Origin: Phymorhynchus buccinoides
Taxonomy: Eukaryota > Mollusca > Gastropoda > Neogastropoda > Raphitomidae
Assembly: GCA_017654935.2 (NCBI GenBank)
Contig: CM065693.1
Span: 17,303,016-17,367,015 of the forward strand
DNA: 64,000 nucleotides
Direction of reading: 5' to 3'
Shown: piece by piece, positions 11,066-22,911 of the stretch
How positions within the stretch are numbered: position 1 is the first letter of the stretch
How the letters are laid out: each line of letters opens with the position of its first letter
Position numbers and translations under genes: made by a program
The notes under the pieces: generated by a model
What the model was told of the DNA's origin: nothing
The model's input: the letters and a program-made list of their open reading frames with translations, nothing else
The model's database searches: none

Positions 11066-11351
11066 GATGCAAGCCCTTTGGTGTGCCACAATATAGTGCC
11101 GGACCAATGTAAATGTGACTGATTTTAGATCAAAATCTCGGTACCCATCGTCTGTGTTTAAATTTGAAATTGAAATAATTATACTGCTAGTTTTCAAGTT
11201 ATTCCCCTTTTGCTTGGCATATTTGTTTCTTCAGTTTTATTTATTTGCATTCGTTTTACATTTGCAGTCTGTTTATAAATTGTTGCATTTTTGTGAATGA
11301 TATTTTGTTTTATAGTCTATTGTGTTAAAGGATTGTTTCTCACCTTGTAAT
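10534..11351 (+). repeat. ORF1-ORF2 spacer of the LINE with GT/CG-rich tract (10854-11062)
   Basis: About 800 bp between the two ORFs, unusually long. The middle is 200 bp of GT with GCGTGC interruptions ending in pure (GT)n. Open frames in it on both strands are Cys-Val or His-Thr runs from the repeat, not genes. The tract may have expanded after insertion. Confidence 0.85.
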
Positions 11352-13226
11352 ATGTATAGCACGCGTACTCTTGATAACTGGCCGTCAGTGGATGGCCTTA
11401 GAGTAGGTTTTCTTAACATTAATCACCTACTAAATAAAGTTAGTGATGTATCTGATATTTTATTTAATAACGGCAAAAACTTTCATATATTTGGTTTTGC
11501 TGAGACAAGATTATCAAATCAAATTTCTGACTCTGAATTGAATATACCAGGTTATCATTTCATTCGTAAAGACCCAACTAAAACTAAAGAAACTGGTTTA
11601 ATTGTTTACATCCATGAAAGTTTGCATTTCAAGGAAATTTCATCTCTTGTAAACCATGGCGTAGAATCCATATGGATTGAATTACTATTCAAACAATCAA
11701 AACCAGTTTTCATAAGCTTCATCTATAGAAATCCTGCTGAACGCTCTGACTGGATTGATAGGTTCACTTTAATGATGGAAGAAGCGTCATCCTTTAGTTA
11801 TGAAACTCTGCTTTTGGGCGATTTTAATATTGATTTACTAAAACCGCACAAAACGTGGCTAGAAACGTATGAATCCTTCAATCTTTCACAACTAATTGAT
11901 AAACCGACAAGAGTCAGTGCCACCGCCCAAACGCTTATAGATCATATCTACTCATCTTCAACTAACACTATAATAGAGACATGTTCACCCACGTACGGCG
12001 CTAGTGATCACTTCCCTGTCTGCTTTACGTGGTCAAAGCGAGGTGTCAAAATTCCAAAAAATTCCCATAAGCTAATAACTCGCAGATCCTTTGCTCGTTT
12101 TAAGAATGAAGCATTTCTTTCAGATTTAGCTCATTCCCAGTCATTGCGCTCTGTCTATCAATTTACTGATCCCGATGAAGCTTTCGAAATTTGGTACCAC
12201 AGTTTCCTTAACATTTATGATAAACACGCTCCTTTAAAAACAATGCGAGTAAGCTATAATTCTAGAAAACCTTGGATATCGAAAGATGTAGATGATGCCA
12301 TCAATGAAAGAGAGTCGCTTTTGGCATCAGGAGATAAAGATAATTTTAAAAAGCAAAGAAATTTGGTTAATTCTATTAAACGATCTGCGAAGAGAACATA
12401 CTTTAAAAATCTTATATCTACTAAATCTGATAGTAAATCAATTTGGAAAGCAATAAATCAATTAACCAATAAAAATGTAAAGACTAAGAACCCATCTGTT
12501 AAATTATCGGCAGAAGACATGAATAAACATTTTTGTGACATGGCCACCACAATAATAACATCAAATAGAACTTCAGAAAACAATCTAATTATTCTGCAGA
12601 AATTCTGTTATACTAAAAAAGTTAAAGAGTGTACTGATATTCCGCTATTGAGTGTACACGAGGTTTTCAACACTCTTACCCACTTGAAACAGACAAACAC
12701 GCGAGGCATTGATGGAATTGATGCTAAGATACTGAAGTTATCTGCCCATGTAATTGCTGAAACACTCACATATGTCTACAACCTATGTATTTCAAAAAAT
12801 CGTATTCCCAAAGCTTTTAAAGTAGCCAAAATAATACCAATCCACAAGTCAGGTGATTGCGAAGATCCTTCCAATTACAGGCCCATTTCTATTTTATCTA
12901 CCCTATCTAAGCCTTTGGAAATGCACATAAATAAACATATTCTGAATCATTTCAATTCCTTTGACTTATTTCATCAAAACCAATCAGGGTTTAGAGCTAA
13001 CCATTCGTGCCACACCGCTTTAACCAACCTGGTAGATCAGTGGCTTATTAATATTAACAACGATGAAATTACAGGTGTTCTTGCTGTTGATTTCATGAAA
13101 GCCTTTGATGTTGTTGATCGTAACCTCTTGCTAAAAAAACTAAAAATGTATGGTATTACTAATAACACCTTAGAATTCCTATCGTCTTTTTTTATCAGAT
13201 CGAAAGCAAAGAGTCTTTCTAAATGA
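11352..13226 (+). CDS. LINE ORF2, first part: APE endonuclease and RT fingers/palm
   Basis: From ATG 11352 (MYSTRTLDNWPS; an upstream in-frame TAG at 11313 limits the start). An APE-type endonuclease occupies about residues 15-230: LNINHL, FAETRLS (catalytic Glu), LLGDFNIDLL and ASDHFPV (catalytic Asp-His). The reverse transcriptase follows: AKIIPIHKSGD, NYRPISILSTLSK, QSGFRANHSC and AVDFMKAFDVV (motif A). The frame closes at TGA 13226, but RT sequence resumes in the +1 frame at about 13193. The break lies in a run of seven T at 13188-13194, where six T would restore homology, so it is a homopolymer indel by mutation or sequencing error. Confidence 0.93.
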   Translation: MYSTRTLDNWPSVDGLRVGFLNINHLLNKVSDVSDILFNNGKNFHIFGFAETRLSNQISDSELNIPGYHFIRKDPTKTKETGLIVYIHESLHFKEISSLVNHGVESIWIELLFKQSKPVFISFIYRNPAERSDWIDRFTLMMEEASSFSYETLLLGDFNIDLLKPHKTWLETYESFNLSQLIDKPTRVSATAQTLIDHIYSSSTNTIIETCSPTYGASDHFPVCFTWSKRGVKIPKNSHKLITRRSFARFKNEAFLSDLAHSQSLRSVYQFTDPDEAFEIWYHSFLNIYDKHAPLKTMRVSYNSRKPWISKDVDDAINERESLLASGDKDNFKKQRNLVNSIKRSAKRTYFKNLISTKSDSKSIWKAINQLTNKNVKTKNPSVKLSAEDMNKHFCDMATTIITSNRTSENNLIILQKFCYTKKVKECTDIPLLSVHEVFNTLTHLKQTNTRGIDGIDAKILKLSAHVIAETLTYVYNLCISKNRIPKAFKVAKIIPIHKSGDCEDPSNYRPISILSTLSKPLEMHINKHILNHFNSFDLFHQNQSGFRANHSCHTALTNLVDQWLININNDEITGVLAVDFMKAFDVVDRNLLLKKLKMYGITNNTLEFLSSFFIRSKAKSLSK

Positions 13227-14181
13227 ATCTGAATCCTGTATAAAGCCTGTTGATTTTGGTGTTCCCCAAGGTTCAGTCCTTGGCCCCATCTTATTTTCAA
13301 TATACATTAATGATCTGCCTCTTTTTCTTACAACTCCCACTGAAATGTTTGCAGATGATACGACTATGCATACTAGTGATAGTAAAGTAGATAAGGTTTT
13401 TACTTGTTTACAGGACAATGTTGACAAACTAATTGAATGGTCTGAAATTAACCATATGAAACTACATCCAAAAAAATCTAAATACTTACTTATCATTACT
13501 AGACAAAAACGTCAAAATCTCTGCCTTGGTTCTCATTCGCTCTATATCAATGGTGAAATCATGGAAGAAGTTGACCATCACAAGATACTCGGAGTTATTG
13601 TTGATAACAATCTCTCGTGGTCCTACCAAATATCTATGCTTTGCAAGCAAATATCTAAAAAAGTCTATCAGCTTTCCAGAATTAAACATTTTCTTGATTT
13701 CGACAGCCGTAAATTGTTTTTCAATTCTTATATCCAATCACATATTAACTATGCTTCTACACTATGGGATTCAGCTAGTGGAAAGAATCTAAAACCTTTA
13801 TTTAGTTTGTACAGGCGTGGTCTTAAGTTGATCCTTCTGAAATCATCGTCCATTACTCATACAGACTATCAGCACCTAGGAATACTGCCTCTACAATGGA
13901 AACTTGAATATAACAAAGCCATTTTCATGTTTAAAATAATGTCTGATCGCGCTCCTCCTGCTTTAAAACAAAAATTTGATTTAAACCTCGTCCGCAATGT
14001 TCTTAAAATCAAAATACCTCTTCCAAGAGTTGATCTCTTCAAGACTAGTCTGTTGTATTCGGGCGGTTGTTTGTGGAATACGATTTTAGCTTCTTTTAAT
14101 GTTCATTCAAGTCTCAATGTTTTCAAGAAAAACTACCATAAGCACCTTATGATCAAACATATAAACAACATCACATATTAA
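13195..14181 (+). CDS. LINE ORF2, second part: RT catalytic core and C-terminal region
   Basis: Continues ORF2 after the T-run indel with SDRKQRVFLNES, GVPQGSVLGPILFSIYINDL (RT motif B region) and MFADDTTMH, the FADD catalytic box (13345-13371). The thumb and C-terminal region follow (HHKILGVIVDNNLSW; NYASTLWDSASGKNLKPLF) and end with TAA at 14181, a normal length for CR1 ORF2. All RT active-site residues seen are intact, so one base separates this copy from a continuous ORF2. No RNase H domain is seen, as expected for CR1. Confidence 0.93.
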   Translation, partial: SDRKQRVFLNESESCIKPVDFGVPQGSVLGPILFSIYINDLPLFLTTPTEMFADDTTMHTSDSKVDKVFTCLQDNVDKLIEWSEINHMKLHPKKSKYLLIITRQKRQNLCLGSHSLYINGEIMEEVDHHKILGVIVDNNLSWSYQISMLCKQISKKVYQLSRIKHFLDFDSRKLFFNSYIQSHINYASTLWDSASGKNLKPLFSLYRRGLKLILLKSSSITHTDYQHLGILPLQWKLEYNKAIFMFKIMSDRAPPALKQKFDLNLVRNVLKIKIPLPRVDLFKTSLLYSGGCLWNTILASFNVHSSLNVFKKNYHKHLMIKHINNITY

Positions 14182-16433
<2,252 letters not shown>

Positions 16434-16724
16434 CTTCCAGCTGACGTCGATGTTGTGGAGGATGTTCTGGGCTCTGTCCATGGAAGGCAGCAGTTCCATG
16501 TCACTCAGCAGCAGCCTCAGCTCAGGCCGGTGATAATATAACAGGTCAGGCAACGTCCTGCAGGCCCAGATGACGTCACGGTCCGTGTTGGCGTAGACCA
16601 GGTTGGCGTCCTTGGTGAAGTCCCTCAGTCTGTTCGGCACGTGGTGACGTCTCAGGGCCTGCCAGGCGTAGCGCAGCCTGGTCCACTGGCTGAAGATCAG
16701 GTAGGTCAGCACCAACAGGAGGAG
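16434..16724 (-). CDS. TLR gene B exon 3: membrane segment and TIR first half
   Basis: 291 nt, phase 0 at both ends, bounded by TCTTGCAG acceptor (16725 side) and GTTATT donor (16433 side). It encodes the end of the transmembrane helix (LLLLVLTYLIF), a basic stop-transfer region (RLRYAWQALRRHH) and TIR box 1 (KDANLVYANTD). At the BB loop the sequence is SDMELLPS, whereas genes D and E have SDMEPLPS: the codon at 16491-16493 is CTG (Leu) instead of CCG (Pro). This Pro aligns with the conserved BB-loop proline of TIR domains (RDxxPG). With the frameshifted exon 4 it suggests that B signals poorly or not at all. Confidence 0.9.
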
Positions 16725-16810
16725 CTGCAAGATAAGAGCAGGATGGCAAGTCATGTAAACCTACTTGCAGAACTCGTGTTATCTATTCTATTTTTAAACA
16801 ATATATATAT

Positions 16811-17030
16811 ATAGGGGAAGACAGGGTAAAAAGCACATGGGCGGGTAAGAAGCCCATGCCAATTATCTTATGAAATAACGCAAATTTCAGTCACATTTGC
16901 CCATGAGACGAATGCTAAACATTAACACTCATCTCATGGGCAAAATTTGACTGAAATTTGCTTCTTGCCATGAGATAATTGGCATCGGCTTCTTACCCGC
17001 CCATGGGCTTTTTACCCCGTCTTACCCTAT
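16811..17030. mobile_element. 220-bp palindromic foldback MITE, copy 1 (gene B intron 2)
   Basis: The two halves are near-perfect reverse complements, from ATAGGGGAAGACAGGGTAAA to GTCTTACCCTAT, with words such as CATGGGCGGGTAAGAAGC and its complement near both ends. Copies: 59876-60095 (same intron of gene E, inherited by duplication) and 56056-56271 (independent site). Gene D intron 2 lacks it, so insertion was before the B/E split and after D diverged. Confidence 0.85.
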
Positions 17031-17288
17031 GCATCATCATCGAAATCGAGCGTACGTGCAACATTTGCCACGTCAGTAAACGAAACAATGTACACCATCG
17101 CAATGTTGTTGCAGGTAGCTCAGCCAATTTTCATGATGATCAGTTCAGTGTGTTTCCCACCCTGCTGGAACAAAATTAATATTGAGCAAAAGTTCAGAAG
17201 ATTGAAACCAATAAACTATAAATTATCTCTGTAAACCTGGCAAAAGTCTGGTCTTAATTTAACTCAACATTTTAAACAATTTTCTTAC

Positions 17289-17526
17289 CTGTGTCAGTGA
17301 CAGGCCAACAGCCGCACTGAAGACCTTCGTCCCCACACACCTTCTCCAGTGTGACAACATGTCCGCCATGACTCGGTGTGTGTTAGTCATCTCCCCTGTG
17401 TCCAGGGTGCAGGAGAAGTTGCCTCCCTTCCCTTCTCCATCCAGCGTCACGCGCGTGTGCCACAGCCACTGAACCATGTCCAGGTTGCCGCACGTGCAGG
17501 TCAGGGGGTTGTTGAGAAGGCTCAGT
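17289..17526 (-). CDS. TLR gene B exon 2: LRR C-terminal cap
   Basis: 238 nt between a TTCCCACAG acceptor and a GTAAG donor; enters in phase 2 and leaves in phase 0. It encodes the last LRR and the cysteine cap (NPLTCTCGNLNMVQWLW ... NFSCTL ... HWRRCVG), i.e. the Cys-x-Cys...Cys...Cys pattern of LRRCT domains, then the start of the membrane helix. It is almost identical to gene E exon 2 (59380-59617). Confidence 0.93.
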
Positions 17527-17748
17527 CTGTGGGAACGAATGGATAAACGATTGGTTCATGGTAATGCAACTGATGTCAAAACGGTGACATCGAGGTGAAA
17601 ACGAGGAGAACAATGACAAGGAATGTCTGGAATTTCATTATGCAAGCTGGTCACTTAGTCTGTTTTGAGAATATTGGAAATTTAACTAATAACTGACAAG
17701 GTTCTGGGAAAATACAGCACACTATATTTTGATATTAAAGGAAGTTTC

Positions 17749-17750
17749 TT

Positions 17751-17785
<35 letters not shown>
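17749..17785. repeat. (TTG)n microsatellite in gene B intron 1
   Basis: About 12 TTG/TGT units. The gene E counterpart is (AAC)n at 59106-59154; gene D has only a short TTGTTGTTG remnant near 43830. Confidence 0.9.
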
Positions 17786-18069
17786 GAAATGATACCTTTA
17801 AGATCTATCACAGGAACCTAATTCTTCATATTAAAGCATGGTTTAGGTGCACATTATAATGTCAGTTCTGCCTTGGATATTAAGTCTAATTCTTTTCACA
17901 ACTTGTTTAAAGCCCTAGACATTGCTCAGCAAGTGGTTTGTCATTGTTCACTCAGACATTCTCACTGACCCTATGCAAAAAGAGAATATTTCATGTAAGC
18001 CATCTTGTCAGCTCATGCATCATGAATTAATGTTGACACGTAGCAAAGGACAATAGTTTGTTTATGTAC

Positions 18070-20096
18070 CTGATCTCATGATGATCCGCCAGAAGATCCA
18101 GGGCCTCTCTCTCCTCTGCTGTCAGAGTCGGCAGCATGTTGTTGGACAAATCCAGCGAGGTCAAGTTGTCGTGGTAACCCAGGTGCACAGGCACTGACTG
18201 GAGGCGGTTGGAAGACAGTTTGAGACGTGTGAGACTCCTCTGGGCCTGCAGCATGTCGGCAGGCAGACGCAGCAGTCGGTTCAGGGAGAGGTCCAGCTGT
18301 TCCAGACGATGCAGGTGCTGAAAGAAGCGTTTCCCGTGAGCTACGTAGAACTTGTTTGGAGCGCCGAAGTTGGACATGCCGAGGTGCTTCAGATTAGGCA
18401 GATTGTCCAGAAGGGTGTTGCTGATATTGTAGCAGTAGTTAAAGTCCAGCTTAAGTGTTTCTAACTGAGACAGACCGTGCAAAGTGCTCCTGCAGTTGGC
18501 CATCGTGTTGTAAGACAAGTCTAAAACCTTCAGATTGTTGGCATTCGAGAAAGTTATATGTGAAGGAAGAGGGCTGATGTGCTTTATTACAGCTGCCAGG
18601 TTAAGCAGACGCAGCTCTGGAGACACAGGGATGGTAAGGTTGAAATCAGTGCCAAATGTAAGTACAGTGTGATCCTTACAACTTTCTGTTAGAATACAGT
18701 TGGAATCGACAACTGAGAATATTTTCTGATTTTGTAATTCTAAGGTTCGCAAACGGGAGCAGAACAGATTGATACGCAACACTTCAATCATGTCGCCTTG
18801 AAGACTGTTATTGGAGGCATCCAAATGTTGAATGCATTCTGAAAAAGCTGTGTTGTTGATAGCTATGCTGTGAGTTTCGATTCTACGTATATGTGAGTCT
18901 GTCATTCGGACACTTGAAACACAGATGTTTATCAAAAATCGTGTGGATTCTTTGTTAACAAGATAAGTGAAAGGTCCCCAATCACCATTTTGAGACAACT
19001 CAATCAAGTCCATTGTTTGATTCTGAAGACCATATAACGCATCGAGGGCAACATGAATATGCAGATGATGAGCCCCAAAAAGGTTTAGTGTCTTCAATTT
19101 TGGGAGATGGCAAAAAGCACATGTTTCGATTCTGATAAGTCGGTTGCAATAAATCATATTTAAAACTCGCAATGAGGAAAACCGAAACCCATAGAAAGAT
19201 TCGTTTTTGAGATGACCGATCCTGCAGTTGAATCCTACATCAAGAATCTCCAGTTGTTTCAATGCAGCAAAATCCTGGCCAAAGTATGGCTGGTAAAACG
19301 TGTCAATATTCAGATAACGAAGAGCTGGCAGGTCGTTGAAGACACCAGGTGGATAATCTCCATCATCATCCCCATCGTTGTTCTGCAGTCGAAGTTCCCG
19401 CAGAGCTGACAGGGAAGAGAAGACCCCAGGAGGGAGGACAGAGGACGTCATTTGCAGAGAGTTCTCAGACAGGTCCAGGTATTGCAGACTGCTCAGTCCA
19501 TCCAGCGCTGCACTCTCCACCTTGTGCAGACGGTTACCTTGCACACTGAGCCAGGTCAGCTCGTGCAGCGAGGAAAAGGTGCCGTTGACAAGCATGTCTA
19601 TCTGGTTGTGACTCAAGTCCAGTGTTTGAAGACCAGACAGTCCTTGAAACGATTCCCGAGAAACGTTGCTGTGCAGCTGGTTGTCGTTGAGGTGCAGAGA
19701 CTTGAGAGAGGCCAGGTGGAGGAAGGAGCCGGGCTGGAGGGAAGCCAGCTGGTTGTGACTGAGGTCCAGACTCTCCAGACCCAGCAGTGCTGTCAGCATC
19801 TCCCTGTCCACCCGGTGCAGAGAGTTGTGGCTGACGTCCAGGTGACGGACTCTGCGCAGCTCAGGACAGGACAGTCCTTGCAAAGATAGCAGTGCGTTGT
19901 GACTCAGGTCCACCTCAGTGACATTCCCAACAGGCCAGTTATCAGGAAGTGACGTCAATCCAACATGGCTGCAATTTACAACAAGATGGCTGTCGTCTGG
20001 GAAGATCCTGCAAGTTCTTTCATGACTCTCCCCACCTTTCAAATAAACCAGTAGCAAGCTGATTAAAGTCAGATAAAGGAGCGTGGGCCTCTCCAT
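18070..20096 (-). CDS. TLR gene B exon 1: signal peptide and leucine-rich repeats
   Basis: 2027 nt from ATG 20096 (MERPTLLYLTLISLLL, a signal peptide) to the GATCAG/GTACAT donor, leaving in phase 2. The frame upstream of this ATG has no other ATG; the context ACGATGG is a good initiation site, and TTTTTAG just upstream could be the acceptor of a 5' UTR intron. After the cleavage region (GGESHERTC) come about 20 LRRs of the LxxLxLSxN type (LESLDLSHNQLASL, LQTLDLSHNQIDML) with several Asn-x-Ser/Thr sites. TLRs are membrane receptors that dimerise on ligand and signal through TIR; the ligand is unknown. Reading through the donor would add 13 residues (YINKLLSFATCQH) before a stop. Coding is intact here; the defects lie in exons 3 and 4. 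Confidence 0.93.
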
Positions 20097-21190
20097 CGTC
20101 TTGTTAGCTAAAAACAATGATAGAAGCTGAATTTGCAAATAACCCGAGTCATTGATGAGTGTCTGGTTGTAGAATGAAGCTTACACATTTTGTAGGTTTG
20201 TTAGTAGGTTTTGATCATAATTTTGTGCCCCCCCAAAAAAGGCCCAATTCGCCATCACCTGGAGACAGTGTAGCAAAAACTTATGAAGAATTAGGTCTAT
20301 AGCATTCTTGTCGATTGATCGTAGCACACACTTAACAATTGTCAATATATTTTTTAAAAACACTGATAAAATAGCGCGATATTTCGGTTTATTTGTTCAA
20401 CCTTCGATGGGCAAAGCACCAGGGCAACGAAAACAGCCTTTAAAATACAGTGGTACACAATAAATAAAAAAACCCATTATGATCAAAGCTCATAAAAGCG
20501 AACACGGAGCAAACAAGCAAGGAAGGCGAGTTTTGCACGAGCTCTTCAAAATAAAAATATCATTGTTATTAAAAGCTAACCCACAAAACCAGAATTGGTA
20601 TGAGATCGAGACTTAAAAATTGATCAGAAAACTCACGACGATGTCTAGCACAAGTGTATGACAGGTTGTCGCACAAACTTAAAGCAGACGAAAAGCATAG
20701 CACGAACTGGCCACACACATTGTTAGACTCTGCCTGCAGTGCAATGCAGATTGACTGGCTATTTTGGCACATTTCCCGTGTGTGTGTGTGTGTTCATATA
20801 ATTACCAGTTCCAGGCTTTGGTTACAGGAAGTTCAAACGCTTGGATTTCCTGGTATACGCAGACGCAGACACAAATACAGACAGACAGACAGTTAAGCAT
20901 TATGCACGCACGAACGAACGCACGCACACATATGTACACATTGTCTCTTGGCTATATGTGTGTCAAGTCAAGTCAAGTCAACTCAGTAAAGATGATTTTG
21001 ACTTGACTTGACTTGACTTGACACACATATAGCCAAGAGACAATACTGATTCAAGTTGGTTTAAAATCTTATCCCCCCCCCCCCCCTACACACAACGTAG
21101 GAATACTGAGGGGGGGTGGGGTGTCTTTTAGTATAAATACTTCTACAATGTTCTAGAAGTTCTGCGCTATCAAGTTCGTCTGGACTAATC
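20097..21190 (-). promoter_or_regulatory. Gene B 5' flank (shared with D and E)
   Basis: About 1.1 kb upstream of the start ATG is conserved in the flanks of gene D (46573-47660) and gene E (53700-56794, with insertions). It contains a short (GT)n, a poly-C run near 21066-21087 and the foldback at 20940-21044. No TATA box or known factor site is convincing; the conservation may reflect recent duplication only. Confidence 0.5.
20940..21044. repeat. Perfect foldback (hairpin) in the gene B flank
   Basis: Starts ATTGTCTCTTGGCTATATGT and ends with its reverse complement, with inner TCAAG repeats pairing with CTTGA repeats; the arms are about 42 bp and the loop about 20 bp. Gene E has the same foldback at 54005-54128 with an AT-rich insertion in one arm. 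Gene D has a single arm only (near 47467-47502), so it arose by local inverted duplication in the B/E ancestor. Confidence 0.85.
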
Positions 21191-21218
21191 CACCACTCTC
21201 TTTGACTCTGTTATTTTT

Positions 21219-21243
21219 TGGAGGCGGTCAAGAGACCGCCTCC
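21219..21243 (+). other. Short perfect stem-loop (GGAGGCGGTC / GACCGCCTCC)
   Basis: A 10-bp GC-rich stem with a 4-nt loop followed by CTCTTTT. Two CACGTG words (near 21293 and 21330) follow. Function unknown. Confidence 0.5.
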
Positions 21244-21434
21244 TCTTTTAATTTCGGGCAAGGGATCATGTGACTTTTTAGTCTGGATGGTCACGTGGTT
21301 TTTTGGCCAGTTCTAGAGTATGTGGAGGAGCACGTGACCTGCTGGGCGCATCAGAGTTGTCTTCCCTTTGTCATGGAAGTTGTCTGCCCTTTTTAATTGA
21401 GCGTGCGACTCTACATGTAATGTAGGTCCCTGGG

Positions 21435-21630
21435 TGCGACGCGCTGGTGGATCATTGAGAACTTCATGAATATGCATCAGCCTAACAGACTGGTGACCAA
21501 CATGTTAGCCTACAGAGTTAGGCTGTTGCGACGCGCTGGTGGATCATTGAGAACTTCATGAATATGCATCAGCCTAACAGACTGGTGACCAACATGTTAG
21601 CCTACAGAGTTAGCCTACAGAGTTAGGCTG
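21435..21630 (+). repeat. Tandem duplication of a 92-bp unit
   Basis: TGCGACGCGCTGGTGGATCA... occurs twice with a 92-bp period, almost without mismatches. A further partial copy of the tail (TTAGCCTACAGAG) follows. Very recent duplication or an assembly stutter. Confidence 0.9.
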
Positions 21631-21637
21631 TGACTGC

Positions 21638-21638
<1 letters not shown>

Positions 21639-21712
<74 letters not shown>
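21639..21712. repeat. (CT)n microsatellite
   Basis: About 74 bp of CT just before the long CA/CG tract. Confidence 0.95.
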
Positions 21713-21716
<4 letters not shown>

Positions 21717-21768
21717 CTCTCTCTTTTTCTCTAACTACACAGTCCTGACGTCGCGGGTCAATTTCAGG

Positions 21769-22867
21769 CACACACACGTGCACGCACACACATACATGCT
21801 CGCGCACGCACACATACACACACACACGCGCATGCACGCAAGCGTACACACACACGCGCACACACACACACATGCGCGCGCACGCAAACTATGCGAACGC
21901 ACACACACACACACGTGCATACATGCATACACATACACACACGCGCATGCAAGCAAGCATACACACACGCGTGCATACACACACGCATGCGCGCGCGCAC
22001 ACACACACACATGCCCTGCGCACACACACATGCGCACAATGCACACACACACACGAGCATGTATGCACATACACACATGCGCGCGCACACACAAATGCGC
22101 GCGCATGCACATACAATGCGCGCGCACACACAAATGCGCGCGCATGCACATACACACGCACACATGCGTGTGCACACACACACACACGCGTGCAAGAACA
22201 CACACACGCGTGCGCACGAACACACACACATGCGCATGCACACACACACGTGCGCGTGTGCACACGTGCGTGCATGCACACGCACGCGTGCTGATGCACA
22301 CACGTACACACACTGGATTGCATGCGCATACACGCAAGCGCACACACACATGCACGCACGCAAGCGCACACACACACATGTGCACACACGCACGCGCGTG
22401 AAAACACACATGCGCATACACGCATGCATGCACACACAGGCACAAGCTTGCGCGCGCGCACACGTACACACGCAAAGAAAGGCATGCATGCACATACACA
22501 TGCACACACAGGTGCACACGTACAAACACACACGTGCGCGCGCACACACATGCACATGTGCGCACACACACACACGTGTGCGCGCGCGAACACACACACG
22601 TGCATACGCACACTTACACACACGTGCGCACACACATGCATGTGCACACACACATGCGCACGCTTTCACACATACACACATGTACACCACACACACACGC
22701 ATACATGCGAGCACACACACACACACAAAACACATGCGCGCGTGAAACACACATACGTGTAAACGCACACAGTCACACGTGCGCACACACACACACATGT
22801 ACACACACACATACATGCGCGCACACACACACACGCATGCGCGCACATACACACACGCGCGCTCGTG

Positions 22868-22902
<35 letters not shown>

Positions 22903-22911
22903 GTGTGTGTG
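21769..22911. repeat. 1.14-kb alternating purine-pyrimidine tract (CA/CG rich)
   Basis: Nearly every step alternates purine and pyrimidine: CACA with frequent CGCG, ATGC and GTGC words, ending in pure (CA)n. Long open frames on all six frames are Cys-Val-Arg-Ala or His-Thr-Ala-Arg runs caused by the dinucleotide period and are not genes. Such sequence is a strong Z-DNA former. Confidence 0.93.

Noticed and set aside
19349..19889. Antisense frames across TLR exon 1 (also 33647-34156, 45688-46296, 56939-57679)
   Set aside because: Shadows of the LRR coding strand, repeated in every TLR copy because the sense strand is conserved.
21219..21250. GC stem-loop followed by T run, like a bacterial terminator
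   Set aside because: The window is eukaryotic; no transcription unit ends here.
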